Assembly: GCA_016716265.1 (NCBI GenBank)
Contig: JADJWQ010000001.1
Location: 2,666,001-2,730,000, forward strand
Direction of reading: 5' to 3'
Length of the DNA stretch: 64,000 nt
Source: Planctomycetota bacterium
Lineage (GTDB): Bacteria; Planctomycetota; UBA1135; UBA2386
Each line of letters begins with the position of its first letter. Within the stretch, counting starts at the first letter, position 1. Shown piece after piece: positions 52,701 through 59,841 of the stretch. Made by a program: the position numbers and the translations under genes. The notes below the pieces were generated by a model that saw nothing but the letters and a program-made list of their open reading frames with translations, was not told where the DNA came from and made no database searches.

Positions 52701-52842
52701 GGAACAGCTCGCGGATCGACTCGGCGAGCTCCGGGTGCCGCGCGGCCCAATCCTCGATCGACGGCTCGTCGCCGTTGCGCACGGCCTCGAGGAACGCCTC
52801 CGCGACCGTGTCGAACTCCACCGTCGACCGCTCGTCGTTCAT
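49708..52842 (-). CDS. Ser/Thr protein kinase with transmembrane helix and TPR-like C-terminal region
   Basis: 1,044 residues. An N-terminal helical tether (1-60) precedes a kinase domain with RIGRGGMGVVYEA-like loop (83-94), Lys107 (VAVKVLP), HRDIKPANLL (291-300) and DFGLA (311-315). A low-complexity insert of about 90 residues (175-265) splits the lobes. A transmembrane helix (about 455-477) leads to a helical, TPR-like extracytoplasmic region that carries a Gly/Pro-rich insert (about 715-775). All catalytic residues are present. The ATG overlaps the stop of the ECF sigma gene upstream. ECF sigma plus kinase is a recurrent planctomycetal arrangement in which phosphorylation may control the sigma factor. 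Confidence 0.93.
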   Translation of the reverse strand: MNDERSTVEFDTVAEAFLEAVRNGDEPSIEDWAARHPELAESIRELFPTILAMEEMKRVRDAEPARAALGPNDRLGDYRIVRQIGRGGMGVVYEAVQESLGRRVAVKVLPAIGDVRRVRRFEREARTAARLHHTNIVPIFGVGEQDGWHYYVMQVIRGVGLDAVIAWLRDEAEGRPAPAVDAPPAAASADATAEAQASPSASGSDVLTIGQAVRALRTGAFRPPQQPSAASTESGSSDAIPAEPAPVALGELPRDPGPPQEPRARYWRSVAWIGRQVASALAHAHAQGVLHRDIKPANLLLDARGVVWVTDFGLATAVGVEGLTRTGDLLGTLQYMAPEQLAGQQDERSDVYALGLTLYELLTLRTAFREEDRGRLLESIARGVIVAPSQVRPGIPRDLETIVLHALQREPRHRYASAAELAADLQNFLDDRPITARRANWLEHGWRWCRRNRAVASLAAIALLSLVVAAITGWVGWASTKAALGRERRAVIAEREARAEALARATEAAAARDAAERARERSDENLRLAMQAFEEIFESVAGPLGGPSTLKLVSGESDSGTSQGEDVGYEWDVVSYSVSEADATLLERLLEFYEELATRNADVPGLAAETARVTRRVGDIQLRLGRVDDAIVSYSRALQLLERDGDAADPVAIGALRNDLGRAYLRVGRHALARLSHSAVLELLDADDSASARYECARAHEMLGGIGPQAGLGPPGGRLLPGGRLGAGPPGGQVPPEDIAAGARPPGGGPPPEAGPPGGRPVLRRLRDLATGAPAEERGIRRAFEEFAKAQEIDRELADEHPDNPKYLLAASRTARRVVQVAPPEERIVAWLRLREAARAIAGLVQRAPDTPQYLAEQAELDLMVPQLRTHATDDSGLRSIREGVEIAARLEREHPAVPEFAALHRRALGRLAGWLIADGMEARRRGDEADFVQRAREARDALRSALGQLERTASAANIDEQRELLALQLRCLILDLQLGEQDVDPKAVLEACRQRFEELQLGPRERRELLRGAGDLLRVLREIGGMRNAEIVEQFLERSVEGR

Positions 52843-53489
52843 CCTCGCCCTCCGCGGTCCTGCGGTCCGGGATCGGCGAGTCCCGACAACAGCCCCTTCA
52901 GCCGGGCCAGCGCGCGCACGTAGCGGTTGCTGGCGGCGGACGGCTGGATGCCGAGGATCTGCGCGACCTCGGTGTTGCCGAGCTCCTCGAGGTGCCGCAG
53001 CACGAGGACCTCGCGATCGATCGGATCGAGGTCGTCGAGCCGGCGGCGCAGCAGCTCGGCCAGCTCGAGGCGCTGCGCGGCGCCGCTCGGCGACGTGATC
53101 GACGCGCTGAGCCACGCCGACACGGCCCCCGACGACATCTGCGGACCGGCGGCCGGACTCAGCGGGACCTCGAGGTTCGCGTCTCGCATCTGCGCGCCGA
53201 TGTGCTTGCGGAACAGGTCGATCATCGTCTGGCCCACCACCAGCCGCAGCCACAGGAAGCCGGACGGATCGATCTGGTCGCGGTAGCTGTCGATGCGCCG
53301 CACCGCGTCGAGCCACGCTTCCTGCAGCACGTCGTCGACGTCGACGCGCCGGTCGAGCCGCGGGTGCAGGCGGTAGCGGATCATCCGCCGGAGCCGCTCA
53401 CGGTGCAGCGCGAACAGCTCGGCGAGCGCGTCGCGATCGCCGGTGGCGAGGCGGCGCAGGAGCTCGGGATCCTCGAGGGGCCGGGACAT
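52839..53489 (-). CDS. ECF-type RNA polymerase sigma factor (kinase-linked)
   Basis: 216 residues. Region 2 includes DRDALAELFALHRERLRRMIRYRL and DVDDVLQEAWLDAVRRIDSY; region 4 includes LDDLDPIDREVLVLRHLEELGNTEVAQILGIQPSAASNRYVRALARL. The longer linker (about 90-135) is usual for the planctomycetal ECF groups linked to Ser/Thr kinases. No anti-sigma gene follows; instead the kinase gene overlaps the stop (ATGA), suggesting regulation by phosphorylation. Confidence 0.94.
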   Translation of the reverse strand: MSRPLEDPELLRRLATGDRDALAELFALHRERLRRMIRYRLHPRLDRRVDVDDVLQEAWLDAVRRIDSYRDQIDPSGFLWLRLVVGQTMIDLFRKHIGAQMRDANLEVPLSPAAGPQMSSGAVSAWLSASITSPSGAAQRLELAELLRRRLDDLDPIDREVLVLRHLEELGNTEVAQILGIQPSAASNRYVRALARLKGLLSGLADPGPQDRGGRG

Positions 53490-53610
53490 GGATGCGGGGC
53501 GGGCAGGTGCCGACAGCTTCGACGGTAACGCGAGCGCGGGCTTCCGAGCACCGGGACCGCGACCCGGGAGCTCGGACCGCCGTCCCGCCACGGGACCGTC
53601 GGTGGTGCGA

Positions 53611-55611
53611 TCAGCGGACGCCGGCGCTGCGCAGCAGCTCGGCGACCGCCGCGTCATCGGGCCGCAGCGCGCGGGCGCGCTGCAGCTCGACGCGCGCCTC
53701 GGCGACGCGGCCGAGCCCGAGCAGCGCACGGCCGAGGTTCAGGCGCGCAGCGAAGTGGTCCGGGCGGGCGGCGAGCGCGCGCCGGTAGTGCGGCTCGGCG
53801 TCGGCGGGGCGATCGAACCCGAACAGCAGCGTGTTCGCGAGATCGTTGTGCAGCCCGGGCTGACCCGGCCGCAGCGCGACCGCGCGCTGCAGGAGGGGCA
53901 ACGCCTCGGTGAACCGACCGCGCACCGCGAGGAACGCGCCGAGCGCACCGTGCGCATCGCCGGAGTCCGGGTGCCGGCGCAGCCACTCCTCGAGCTCCCG
54001 CCGCGCGTCGGCGTCGCGGCCCGCGCGCACCAGCACCTCGGCGAGGTTGCGGCGCGCGAGCCCGTCGTCCGGATCGAGCTGCAGCGCGGTGCGCAGGAAC
54101 GGCTCCGCGGCAGCGGCACGGTCGGTCATCAGCAGCAACCAGCCGAGGTCGTTGTGCAGCACCGCCGCGTCGGGCCGGATCGCGAGGGCCGCCCGCAGCT
54201 GCTGCTCGGCCGGCGCGAACAGTCCCTGCCTGCCGAGCATGACCCCGAGTCGGTCGCGCGCGAGCCAGTCGCGCGGGTCGCGGGCGACGATCGTCTCGTA
54301 TTGTAGCCGCTCGAGCGACGGCCGGTCCGCGGGGTCGCGCGGCACGACCTGCAATGTCAGTGTCCCCATCTCGTCGACCGAACGGTCGCCGAAGCGCACG
54401 CGGATCGGTGGGTCGTTGGGATTGTCGAGGTTCGCCGCCGAGTTGTCGTAGACGTAGTCCATCTCGACGACGGTGCCAGCCGGCAGGAACGGTGACCGCG
54501 CATAGCGATACTCGTCCTGCCAGTCGAAGCTCCAGTCGTCGATGCGCAGCAGCCAGCGGACCGAGCCGTCCGGCAGGATCGCCCGCGCGTGGAGCTGCTG
54601 GCCGAGGTAGTGGGCATGCGGGTAGACCGCGAGCGCGTCGACGTCGCACGGCAACCGCAACCGCTCGCGCAGCGGCCACGCCGGCTCACCGGGCGGGATG
54701 TCGATGTCCTCCGACCAGACGACGACCGACACGGGCCGCCGGGCCGGCGGACGATCGCCGAAGCGGAACCCGATCTCCGCCTGCACGCGCTCCGGACGGC
54801 CGGTCGTGACCATGTGCAGCTGCAGCACGAGGTCCTGATCGGGCGTCAATGCGAACGCCATGTCGGGCGGCGGCACGTACGGCGCCTTGCCGGGCGTCCA
54901 GCCCAGGAAATGACCGTCGGGAGGCTCGGCCGACGCGAAGTCCATGCCGGGAAAGCCGGGCTCGGGATCGCGCGAATCGCGTTCGCGCGCGGCACCGACC
55001 GCGTCGACCATCAGGATGCCGTGGTGCGCGACGCGCGGATTGCCGGGCCGGATCTCGACCGCAGTGACGAACCGCAGGCCGTCGAGCTGCCCGCTCAGCG
55101 GGATCACGAAATTGCGGAACACGTCGCGCCCCTCGGCCGGCACGACGTACGCGTCCGGCATCCGCACGACGAGGTCCGGCGCGCCGATCCGCCAGTCGCT
55201 CGGGAACTCCGGCGGAGCGGGGCTGCGCTCGGGATCGCCGAGCGGGGCACCCGCCTCGTGCCAGCGCCGCAGGAGGTCCTTCTGCTCGGCACCCAGATAC
55301 CGCTCGCCGACCAGCTCGACGGCGCCCTGCACCGGCAGCCACGGGGGCATGTAGCCGGACGCGGTGACGTCGACGATCATCCCGGACCGCTTCTGCACGT
55401 CGCGGTAGGTCAGCAGCGCGAACGGTCCGGATTGGCCGGGCCGGTGACACGGCGCGCAATGCCGGTGGACGAGCGGTGCGACGTCGTCGACGAACGTCGG
55501 CACCGTCTGCCCGAGCGCCGCCGACGTGGCCGGCGCCGCGGTCGTGAGCTCGTCGCGACCGCAGGCCGCACCACCGAGGGCGACGGCCAACACCACGATC
55601 GTGGCGCACAG
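53611..55611 (-). CDS. Lipoprotein with cytochrome-c motif, PHM-like copper domain and TPRs; start uncertain
   Basis: About 666 residues if a CTG at 55611 is used; no ATG, GTG or TTG precedes the signal peptide in this frame, while an ATG lies there in another frame (55624). The signal ends ALGGAAC. A haem-type CAPCH motif (about 52-56) sits in a DDVAPLVHRHCAPCHRPG context, followed by beta-rich domains resembling ascorbate-dependent copper monooxygenases, with YPHAHYLGQ near 330. The C-terminal 220 residues are about six TPRs. Probably periplasmic redox protein; substrate unknown. Absence of a normal start may mean a frameshift near the 5' end or a non-standard start. Confidence 0.75.
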   Translation of the reverse strand: MCATIVVLAVALGGAACGRDELTTAAPATSAALGQTVPTFVDDVAPLVHRHCAPCHRPGQSGPFALLTYRDVQKRSGMIVDVTASGYMPPWLPVQGAVELVGERYLGAEQKDLLRRWHEAGAPLGDPERSPAPPEFPSDWRIGAPDLVVRMPDAYVVPAEGRDVFRNFVIPLSGQLDGLRFVTAVEIRPGNPRVAHHGILMVDAVGAARERDSRDPEPGFPGMDFASAEPPDGHFLGWTPGKAPYVPPPDMAFALTPDQDLVLQLHMVTTGRPERVQAEIGFRFGDRPPARRPVSVVVWSEDIDIPPGEPAWPLRERLRLPCDVDALAVYPHAHYLGQQLHARAILPDGSVRWLLRIDDWSFDWQDEYRYARSPFLPAGTVVEMDYVYDNSAANLDNPNDPPIRVRFGDRSVDEMGTLTLQVVPRDPADRPSLERLQYETIVARDPRDWLARDRLGVMLGRQGLFAPAEQQLRAALAIRPDAAVLHNDLGWLLLMTDRAAAAEPFLRTALQLDPDDGLARRNLAEVLVRAGRDADARRELEEWLRRHPDSGDAHGALGAFLAVRGRFTEALPLLQRAVALRPGQPGLHNDLANTLLFGFDRPADAEPHYRRALAARPDHFAARLNLGRALLGLGRVAEARVELQRARALRPDDAAVAELLRSAGVR

Positions 55612-55659
55612 CGACCTGCGCCATTGACGCGGAGGCCCGCGCCGGGCATTCCGGCAGGC

Positions 55660-56100
55660 ATGCTCAACGGCATCTCCCCACTGCTCGGCCCCGACCTTCT
55701 GGCGACGCTGTGCCGCATGGGCCACGGTGACACCATCGTGCTCGCGGACGCGCACTTCCCGGGCGAGTCGGTCGGCCGGCGCGTGCTGCGCTGCGACGGC
55801 GTGGCGATCCCGCCGCTGCTCGACGCGATCCTGCCGCTGTTCCCGCTCGACGGCTACATCGATGCGCCGCTGGCGATCATGGCTCCGGTGCCCGGCGACA
55901 TCCCCGACCCGCGCGTCGAGGCCAGCTACCGGGCGCTCGCCGCTCGCCACCAACCCGACCGCGCGCACTTCACCGCGCTCGAGCGGTTCGCGTTCTACGA
56001 GCGCGCCCGGGACGCGTTCGCGGTCGTGATGACCGGCGACACCGCCAAGTACGCGAACCTGCTGCTGACGAAGGGCGTCTGCGCGCCCCCAGCCGGCTGA
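55660..56100 (+). CDS. fucU: RbsD/FucU-family sugar mutarotase, probable L-fucose mutarotase
   Basis: 146 residues, full length. The N-terminus MLNGISPLLGPDLLATLCRMGHGDTIVLADAHFP matches the RbsD/FucU family, with catalytic-type His22 and Asp30. FucU interconverts the anomers of L-fucose in the cytoplasm. The family alone would not separate fucose from ribose, but three genes of L-fucose breakdown lie 3-6 kb downstream on the same strand, which favours FucU. The last Cys-containing tail (KGVCAPPAG) is normal. Confidence 0.85.
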   Translation: MLNGISPLLGPDLLATLCRMGHGDTIVLADAHFPGESVGRRVLRCDGVAIPPLLDAILPLFPLDGYIDAPLAIMAPVPGDIPDPRVEASYRALAARHQPDRAHFTALERFAFYERARDAFAVVMTGDTAKYANLLLTKGVCAPPAG

Positions 56101-56519
56101 CGCTGGCGCCCGACCGCAGTGGCGGCCGGCCACGCGAGGGCGAAATCGCTCGTCGAGATCCAAGGCTGGCGGCTCCGGAGGTGCGACGGCGGGCAGGATC
56201 GCGCGGCCGCTCGAACGCGGCCGCCGAGCATAACCACTGGCCTGCGGGCACCCTGCGGAATGCCGGGCGCAGTGGCTCGGGCGATCCGCCGCGACTTCGT
56301 ACGGTCCGTCGAAAGATCCCGACAACGGCAGGGGGTTCCAAGCGAACGACTGACGGCGCATGATGCTCGGTTTCCTCCCGCCCCGATCGTCGGACTGCCG
56401 ATGTCCGCTCCGAAGGGGCGCTCGGAATCCCCAGGGCGCCGGCGCCCCTCCGCTCTGCCGGGGGGGCTCGCACCGGGCCGGCGCCCCCCAGACCCTCCCT
56501 GACCCCGAGAGGCCACACC
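56101..56519. other. Intergenic region upstream of a small protein gene
   Basis: About 420 bases with no supported gene on either strand. The right third carries the two G+C palindromes listed separately; the left part has no feature I can name. Confidence 0.4.
56434..56489 (+). promoter_or_regulatory. Palindrome plus hairpin upstream of the 83-residue protein
   Basis: GGGCGCCGGCGCCC (56434-56447) is a perfect 14-bp palindrome. Further on, GGGGGGC (56461-56467) can pair with GCCCCCC (56483-56489) across 15 bases, ending 30 bases before the start codon. Both could fold in the leader of the small gene's transcript. Function not known; GC-rich symmetry can arise by chance here. Confidence 0.35.
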
Positions 56520-56771
56520 ATGAAGATCAGCGAGAACCGTCGGCTCCGCGGCGAGAAGAAGGCGATGGCTCGGCACGAGCACCAGCAGTTCCAGAACTCA
56601 CGCCACGAGAAGAAGTTCTACGAGTTCGCGCGCCTGATCGCTCAAGGCGAGTCGGCCGCGGGTCGCATCGACTTCACGCAGCAGGACACGATCTTGAAGC
56701 AGGCCGGCAAGACCGTCGCCGACCTGCAGGAAGCCGTCGAGGCGTTCCGGAGCGGCGAGCTCGAGATCTAA
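56520..56771 (+). CDS. Small basic/acidic hypothetical protein
   Basis: 83 residues, strongly helical and rich in Lys, Arg, Glu and Gln: MKISENRRLRGEKKAMARHE, then HEKKFYEFARLIAQGESAAGRIDFTQQDTIL, and a C-terminal VADLQEAVEAFRSGELEI helix. Codon use and low Ala content differ from the typical Ala/Arg-rich proteins nearby and argue for a real, well expressed gene. No family recognised; the basic N-terminus would suit nucleic-acid or ribosome contact. No Shine-Dalgarno sequence is obvious (gaggccacaccATG has GAGG at -11). Confidence 0.65.
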   Translation: MKISENRRLRGEKKAMARHEHQQFQNSRHEKKFYEFARLIAQGESAAGRIDFTQQDTILKQAGKTVADLQEAVEAFRSGELEI

Positions 56772-56968
56772 ACGGTCGTACGAGTGAGCGCCGCGCGCGG
56801 GCGATCCCGGCCCGCAGGAGTCGCGCGGCGCCCTCTGCGGAGGATCGCCCGGGCGTCTGCCGGGCGGCTCCGCGCGCGGCGCGGACGCCGCCGGCTTCAC
56901 CCGCAGCCCGCAGCACGTCGCGCTACCATCGCGGCATCGACTCGCCTCGTTCCGACACCCCGCTGCGG

Positions 56969-58090
56969 GTGCTGCTGGTCGAGCACCGCAACGGCCTCGA
57001 CGGCGCTTCGCGCAGCCTGTTGGCGCTGCTCGATCATCTCGATCGCCGCGCGGTGGACCCGCAGCTGGCCTGCCCCGCCCGCAATCCCCTGCTCGAGCTC
57101 GCCATGGCCCGCGGACTGCGCGTCCACCCCGTGGACATCCCGAGCCGCGGACCGCTGCACCGCTCGCAGGAGCTGTGGGAGGCTGGCTGCCGGTTGGAGC
57201 GGGTGATCCGCCACTCCGGCGCGCGGATCGTGCACGCGCACGGTGCGGCGGCGGGTTTCGCGACGCTCCTCGCGTTGCGGCGCAGCCGCGCGGTGCCACT
57301 GATCTGGCACGCGCGCGAGGTCGAGCAGCACCTGGAGGCGCGCCGCGCCGCACGGCGCGCGACGGTGATCGTCGCGAGCTACCGCGCGGTCGCGACCGCG
57401 CTGCGCAGCGAGGTCGGCGTGGAGCTGATCGCCGACGGCGTCGCCGACGAGTTCTTCGCGCCGCCCGTCGACGCGCGCACGCGGGTCCGTGCCGAGCTGG
57501 GCGTGCCGGCGGACGTGCCGCTCGTCGGGGTCATCGCACGGCTCGAGCCGAGCAAGGGCCACGACGCCGTCTGCGACGCGATCCCGCGCATCGCGAGTCG
57601 CCACCCCGCGTGCCACTTCGCATTCGGCGGCCCGCCGGTCGGGCGCGAGGCCTTCGAGGAGTTCGCGGCCGACGTGCGCGCCTGCGCGCGCGGCGACCTG
57701 GCGTCGCGCCTCGTGTTCATCCCTCCGCGCGACGACATCCCGGCCGTGCTCGCGGCGCTCGACGTGCTCGTGCACCCCGCGGTCGGCGCCGAGAGCACCG
57801 CGCGGGTGGTCGTCGAGGCGAAGGCGGTCGGCCGACCGACCGTCGCCAGCGCGGTCGGCGTGCTTCCCGAGCTCGTGCGCGACGCGACCGACGGCTTCCT
57901 GGTGCCGCCGGGCGACAGCGCCGCGTTGACCGACCGGATCCTGCGCCTGCTGGACGATGCCGCGCTGCGCGCGGAGTTCGGGCGCGCCGCGCGGCGCGAC
58001 GCGCACGAGCGCTTCACCGCGGCGCGCCAGGCGCGGGCGATGGAGGCGTTGTACCTGCGCGCGGTGGCTCCGCGGGCCGTGGCGGAGTGA
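56969..58090 (+). CDS. Glycosyltransferase family 4 (GT-B) protein
   Basis: 373 residues from GTG, which places MLLVEHRNGLDGASRSLLALL at the N-terminus, a good match to GT4 openings; no ATG is available in frame. The donor-binding half shows VPLVGVIARLEPSKGHDAVCDA and the C-terminal GT4 signature HPAVGAESTARVVVEAKAVGRPTVAS (Glu-x7-Glu type) followed by VLPELVRDATDGFLVPPGD. It transfers sugar from a nucleotide-sugar donor, acceptor unknown. Its 3' end overlaps the convergent lipoprotein gene by 77 bases. Confidence 0.87.
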   Translation: MLLVEHRNGLDGASRSLLALLDHLDRRAVDPQLACPARNPLLELAMARGLRVHPVDIPSRGPLHRSQELWEAGCRLERVIRHSGARIVHAHGAAAGFATLLALRRSRAVPLIWHAREVEQHLEARRAARRATVIVASYRAVATALRSEVGVELIADGVADEFFAPPVDARTRVRAELGVPADVPLVGVIARLEPSKGHDAVCDAIPRIASRHPACHFAFGGPPVGREAFEEFAADVRACARGDLASRLVFIPPRDDIPAVLAALDVLVHPAVGAESTARVVVEAKAVGRPTVASAVGVLPELVRDATDGFLVPPGDSAALTDRILRLLDDAALRAEFGRAARRDAHERFTAARQARAMEALYLRAVAPRAVAE

Positions 58091-58958
58091 ACGACACCCG
58101 CACGCGCAGGGCCTGATCGGTGGCCGTGAGATCGCGCTCGAGCTGCAGCTCGGCGAGCGGGACGTCCGGCGCGGACGCCGCACACACCACGAGCCGTCCG
58201 GCGGTCACGCCGGCCAACCGCAGCCGCTCGGCACCGAGCGGGCGTGGCGCGGCGCCGTCGTCGTGCCAATGGCCCGACAATGCGGAGCCGAGCGACAGCT
58301 CGAGGAGGTCCGGTGCCAACCGCGGATCGAGAGCGATCTGGACACACGCGCCGGCCGCACCACGGACGCGCACCGTGGCCCCAGCGGCGCGCACCTCCGA
58401 CCAGGCGTCGGGCGCGAGGCGCTCGGCCGCTCCGCGCCACGCCGTGCGCGGGCCGAGCAGGGCGCGGCCGTCGACCGTCACCCCGCCGGGTCGCGCGACG
58501 TGTGTGACGAGCCATAGCGCGCCGTCGAGCGGCGCGGCGGCTCGCACCAGCTCGCCGTCGAACCACAGCGCGCCACCGTCGTCGGTCTCGCAGCGCGTCA
58601 CGAATACCTGCTCGACGACGTCGAGGCGGTCGCCGGTCAGCGCGTCGCGCAGCTCGACGCAGATGCGCCCGCGCGCCGTCCGCCGGTCGAAGCGGACCGC
58701 GAGCTCGGCGCCGCGCTCGGCATCGCCCGACAGTCCCGGCAGTGGCGACAGCCGCTCGAACGCGCGCCGGACGCGCAGCGGCTCGATCACCGGCGGCCGG
58801 GCGACGCCGCCCGGATCGAGGAGCGTCAGATCGCCGCCGGGCGGCTGCGTGACGATGAGCACGTCGAGCCCGCGATGACACGAAAGGCAACGGCAGCCGA
58901 CCAGGACGGCGGCGCACAGGCCGACCGCGAGCAGCGCGCAGACCCGCCGTGCGATCAT
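58014..58958 (-). CDS. Hypothetical lipoprotein
   Basis: 314 residues. The lipoprotein signal ends AVLVGC (Cys22), directly followed by RCLSCHRG. The CLSCH string would match a c-type haem motif but stands alone next to the lipid anchor and may be coincidental. The mature protein is beta-rich (two or three sandwich-like domains, about 40-120, 120-200, 205-285) with a Pro/Thr/Ala tail. No family recognised; likely anchored in the envelope. Its 3' end overlaps the glycosyltransferase gene. Confidence 0.65.
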   Translation of the reverse strand: MIARRVCALLAVGLCAAVLVGCRCLSCHRGLDVLIVTQPPGGDLTLLDPGGVARPPVIEPLRVRRAFERLSPLPGLSGDAERGAELAVRFDRRTARGRICVELRDALTGDRLDVVEQVFVTRCETDDGGALWFDGELVRAAAPLDGALWLVTHVARPGGVTVDGRALLGPRTAWRGAAERLAPDAWSEVRAAGATVRVRGAAGACVQIALDPRLAPDLLELSLGSALSGHWHDDGAAPRPLGAERLRLAGVTAGRLVVCAASAPDVPLAELQLERDLTATDQALRVRVSFTPPRPAEPPRAGTTPPSPAPGAPR

Positions 58959-59052
58959 CGCGCGGCACGATACCCGGCCCGGATACCCCGGCGCACGCGC
59001 GAGCGAAGGTCGCCGCAGAAACGTCGCACGCCACCACCTACGATCACCGCCG

Positions 59053-59820
59053 ATGGGACGCCTCAGCGAACGCATCACCCTGGTCACCGGCGCCGGCTCG
59101 GGCATCGGTCGCGCCATCGCCGAACGCTTCGGAGCGGAGGGCGCGTTCGTGCAGGTGACGGACATCTCGGAGGCCGCTGCGCGCGACGTCGCGGCACGCA
59201 TCCGCTCGGCGGGCGGCGCCGCCGACGGCTGCACGCTGGACGTGCGTGACTCCGCTCGCTGCGCCGAGGTCGCCGCTGCCGTGCACGCCGCCCACGGCCG
59301 GCTCGACGTGCTCGTCAACAACGCGGGAGTCGGCCACGTCGGCACCGCGCTGACCACCGAGCTCGAGGATCTCGACCGCCTGCATGCCGTCAACGTGCGC
59401 GGGCTGCTCGCGGTGACGAAGGCGTTCCTGCCCCACATGGTCGAGCGCCGCTCGGGCAACATCGTCAACCTGGCGTCGATCGGGGGCGTCGTCGGCGTTC
59501 GCGAACGACTGGCCTACTGCGCGACGAAGTTCGCGGTGGTCGGCATCACGAAGAGCATGGCGCTCGACCACGCGCTGCAGGGCATCCGCGTCAACTGCAT
59601 CTGCCCGGGGCGCGTCGAGACTCCGTTCGTCACCGCGCGGCTCGCCGAGTACCCCGATCCCGAGGCGGCCTACCGCGAGATGTCGGCGACGCAGGCGCTC
59701 GGCCGCATGGGCCGGCCGGAGGAGATCGCCGAGGCGGCGCTCTACCTCGCGAGCGATGCGTCCGCGTTCGTGACGGGCACCACGTTCATGATCGACGGCG
59801 GCTGGTCCGCCGGCAAGTGA
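59053..59820 (+). CDS. SDR oxidoreductase, probable 2-keto-3-deoxy-L-fuconate dehydrogenase
   Basis: 255 residues, classical short-chain dehydrogenase. NAD-binding motif TGAGSGIG (12-19), Asp37 after the second strand (VTDIS) favouring NAD over NADP, NNAG (89-92), and the catalytic Ser142, Tyr155 and Lys159 (YCATK). The C-terminal TFMIDGGWSAGK is typical. It lies 21 bases upstream of the L-fuconate dehydratase gene and before the FAH-family hydrolase. In the non-phosphorylative fucose route that supports oxidation of 2-keto-3-deoxy-L-fuconate to the 2,4-diketo acid. L-fucose 1-dehydrogenase is the alternative, since both can be SDRs. Confidence 0.82.
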   Translation: MGRLSERITLVTGAGSGIGRAIAERFGAEGAFVQVTDISEAAARDVAARIRSAGGAADGCTLDVRDSARCAEVAAAVHAAHGRLDVLVNNAGVGHVGTALTTELEDLDRLHAVNVRGLLAVTKAFLPHMVERRSGNIVNLASIGGVVGVRERLAYCATKFAVVGITKSMALDHALQGIRVNCICPGRVETPFVTARLAEYPDPEAAYREMSATQALGRMGRPEEIAEAALYLASDASAFVTGTTFMIDGGWSAGK

Positions 59821-59841
59821 GCCGTCCGCGGGCGAACCTGT

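Noticed and set aside
58870..58900. CLSCH haem c motif in the lipoprotein at 58 kb
   Set aside because: It is the only such motif, lies right behind the lipid-anchored Cys and is not followed by a cytochrome-like domain.
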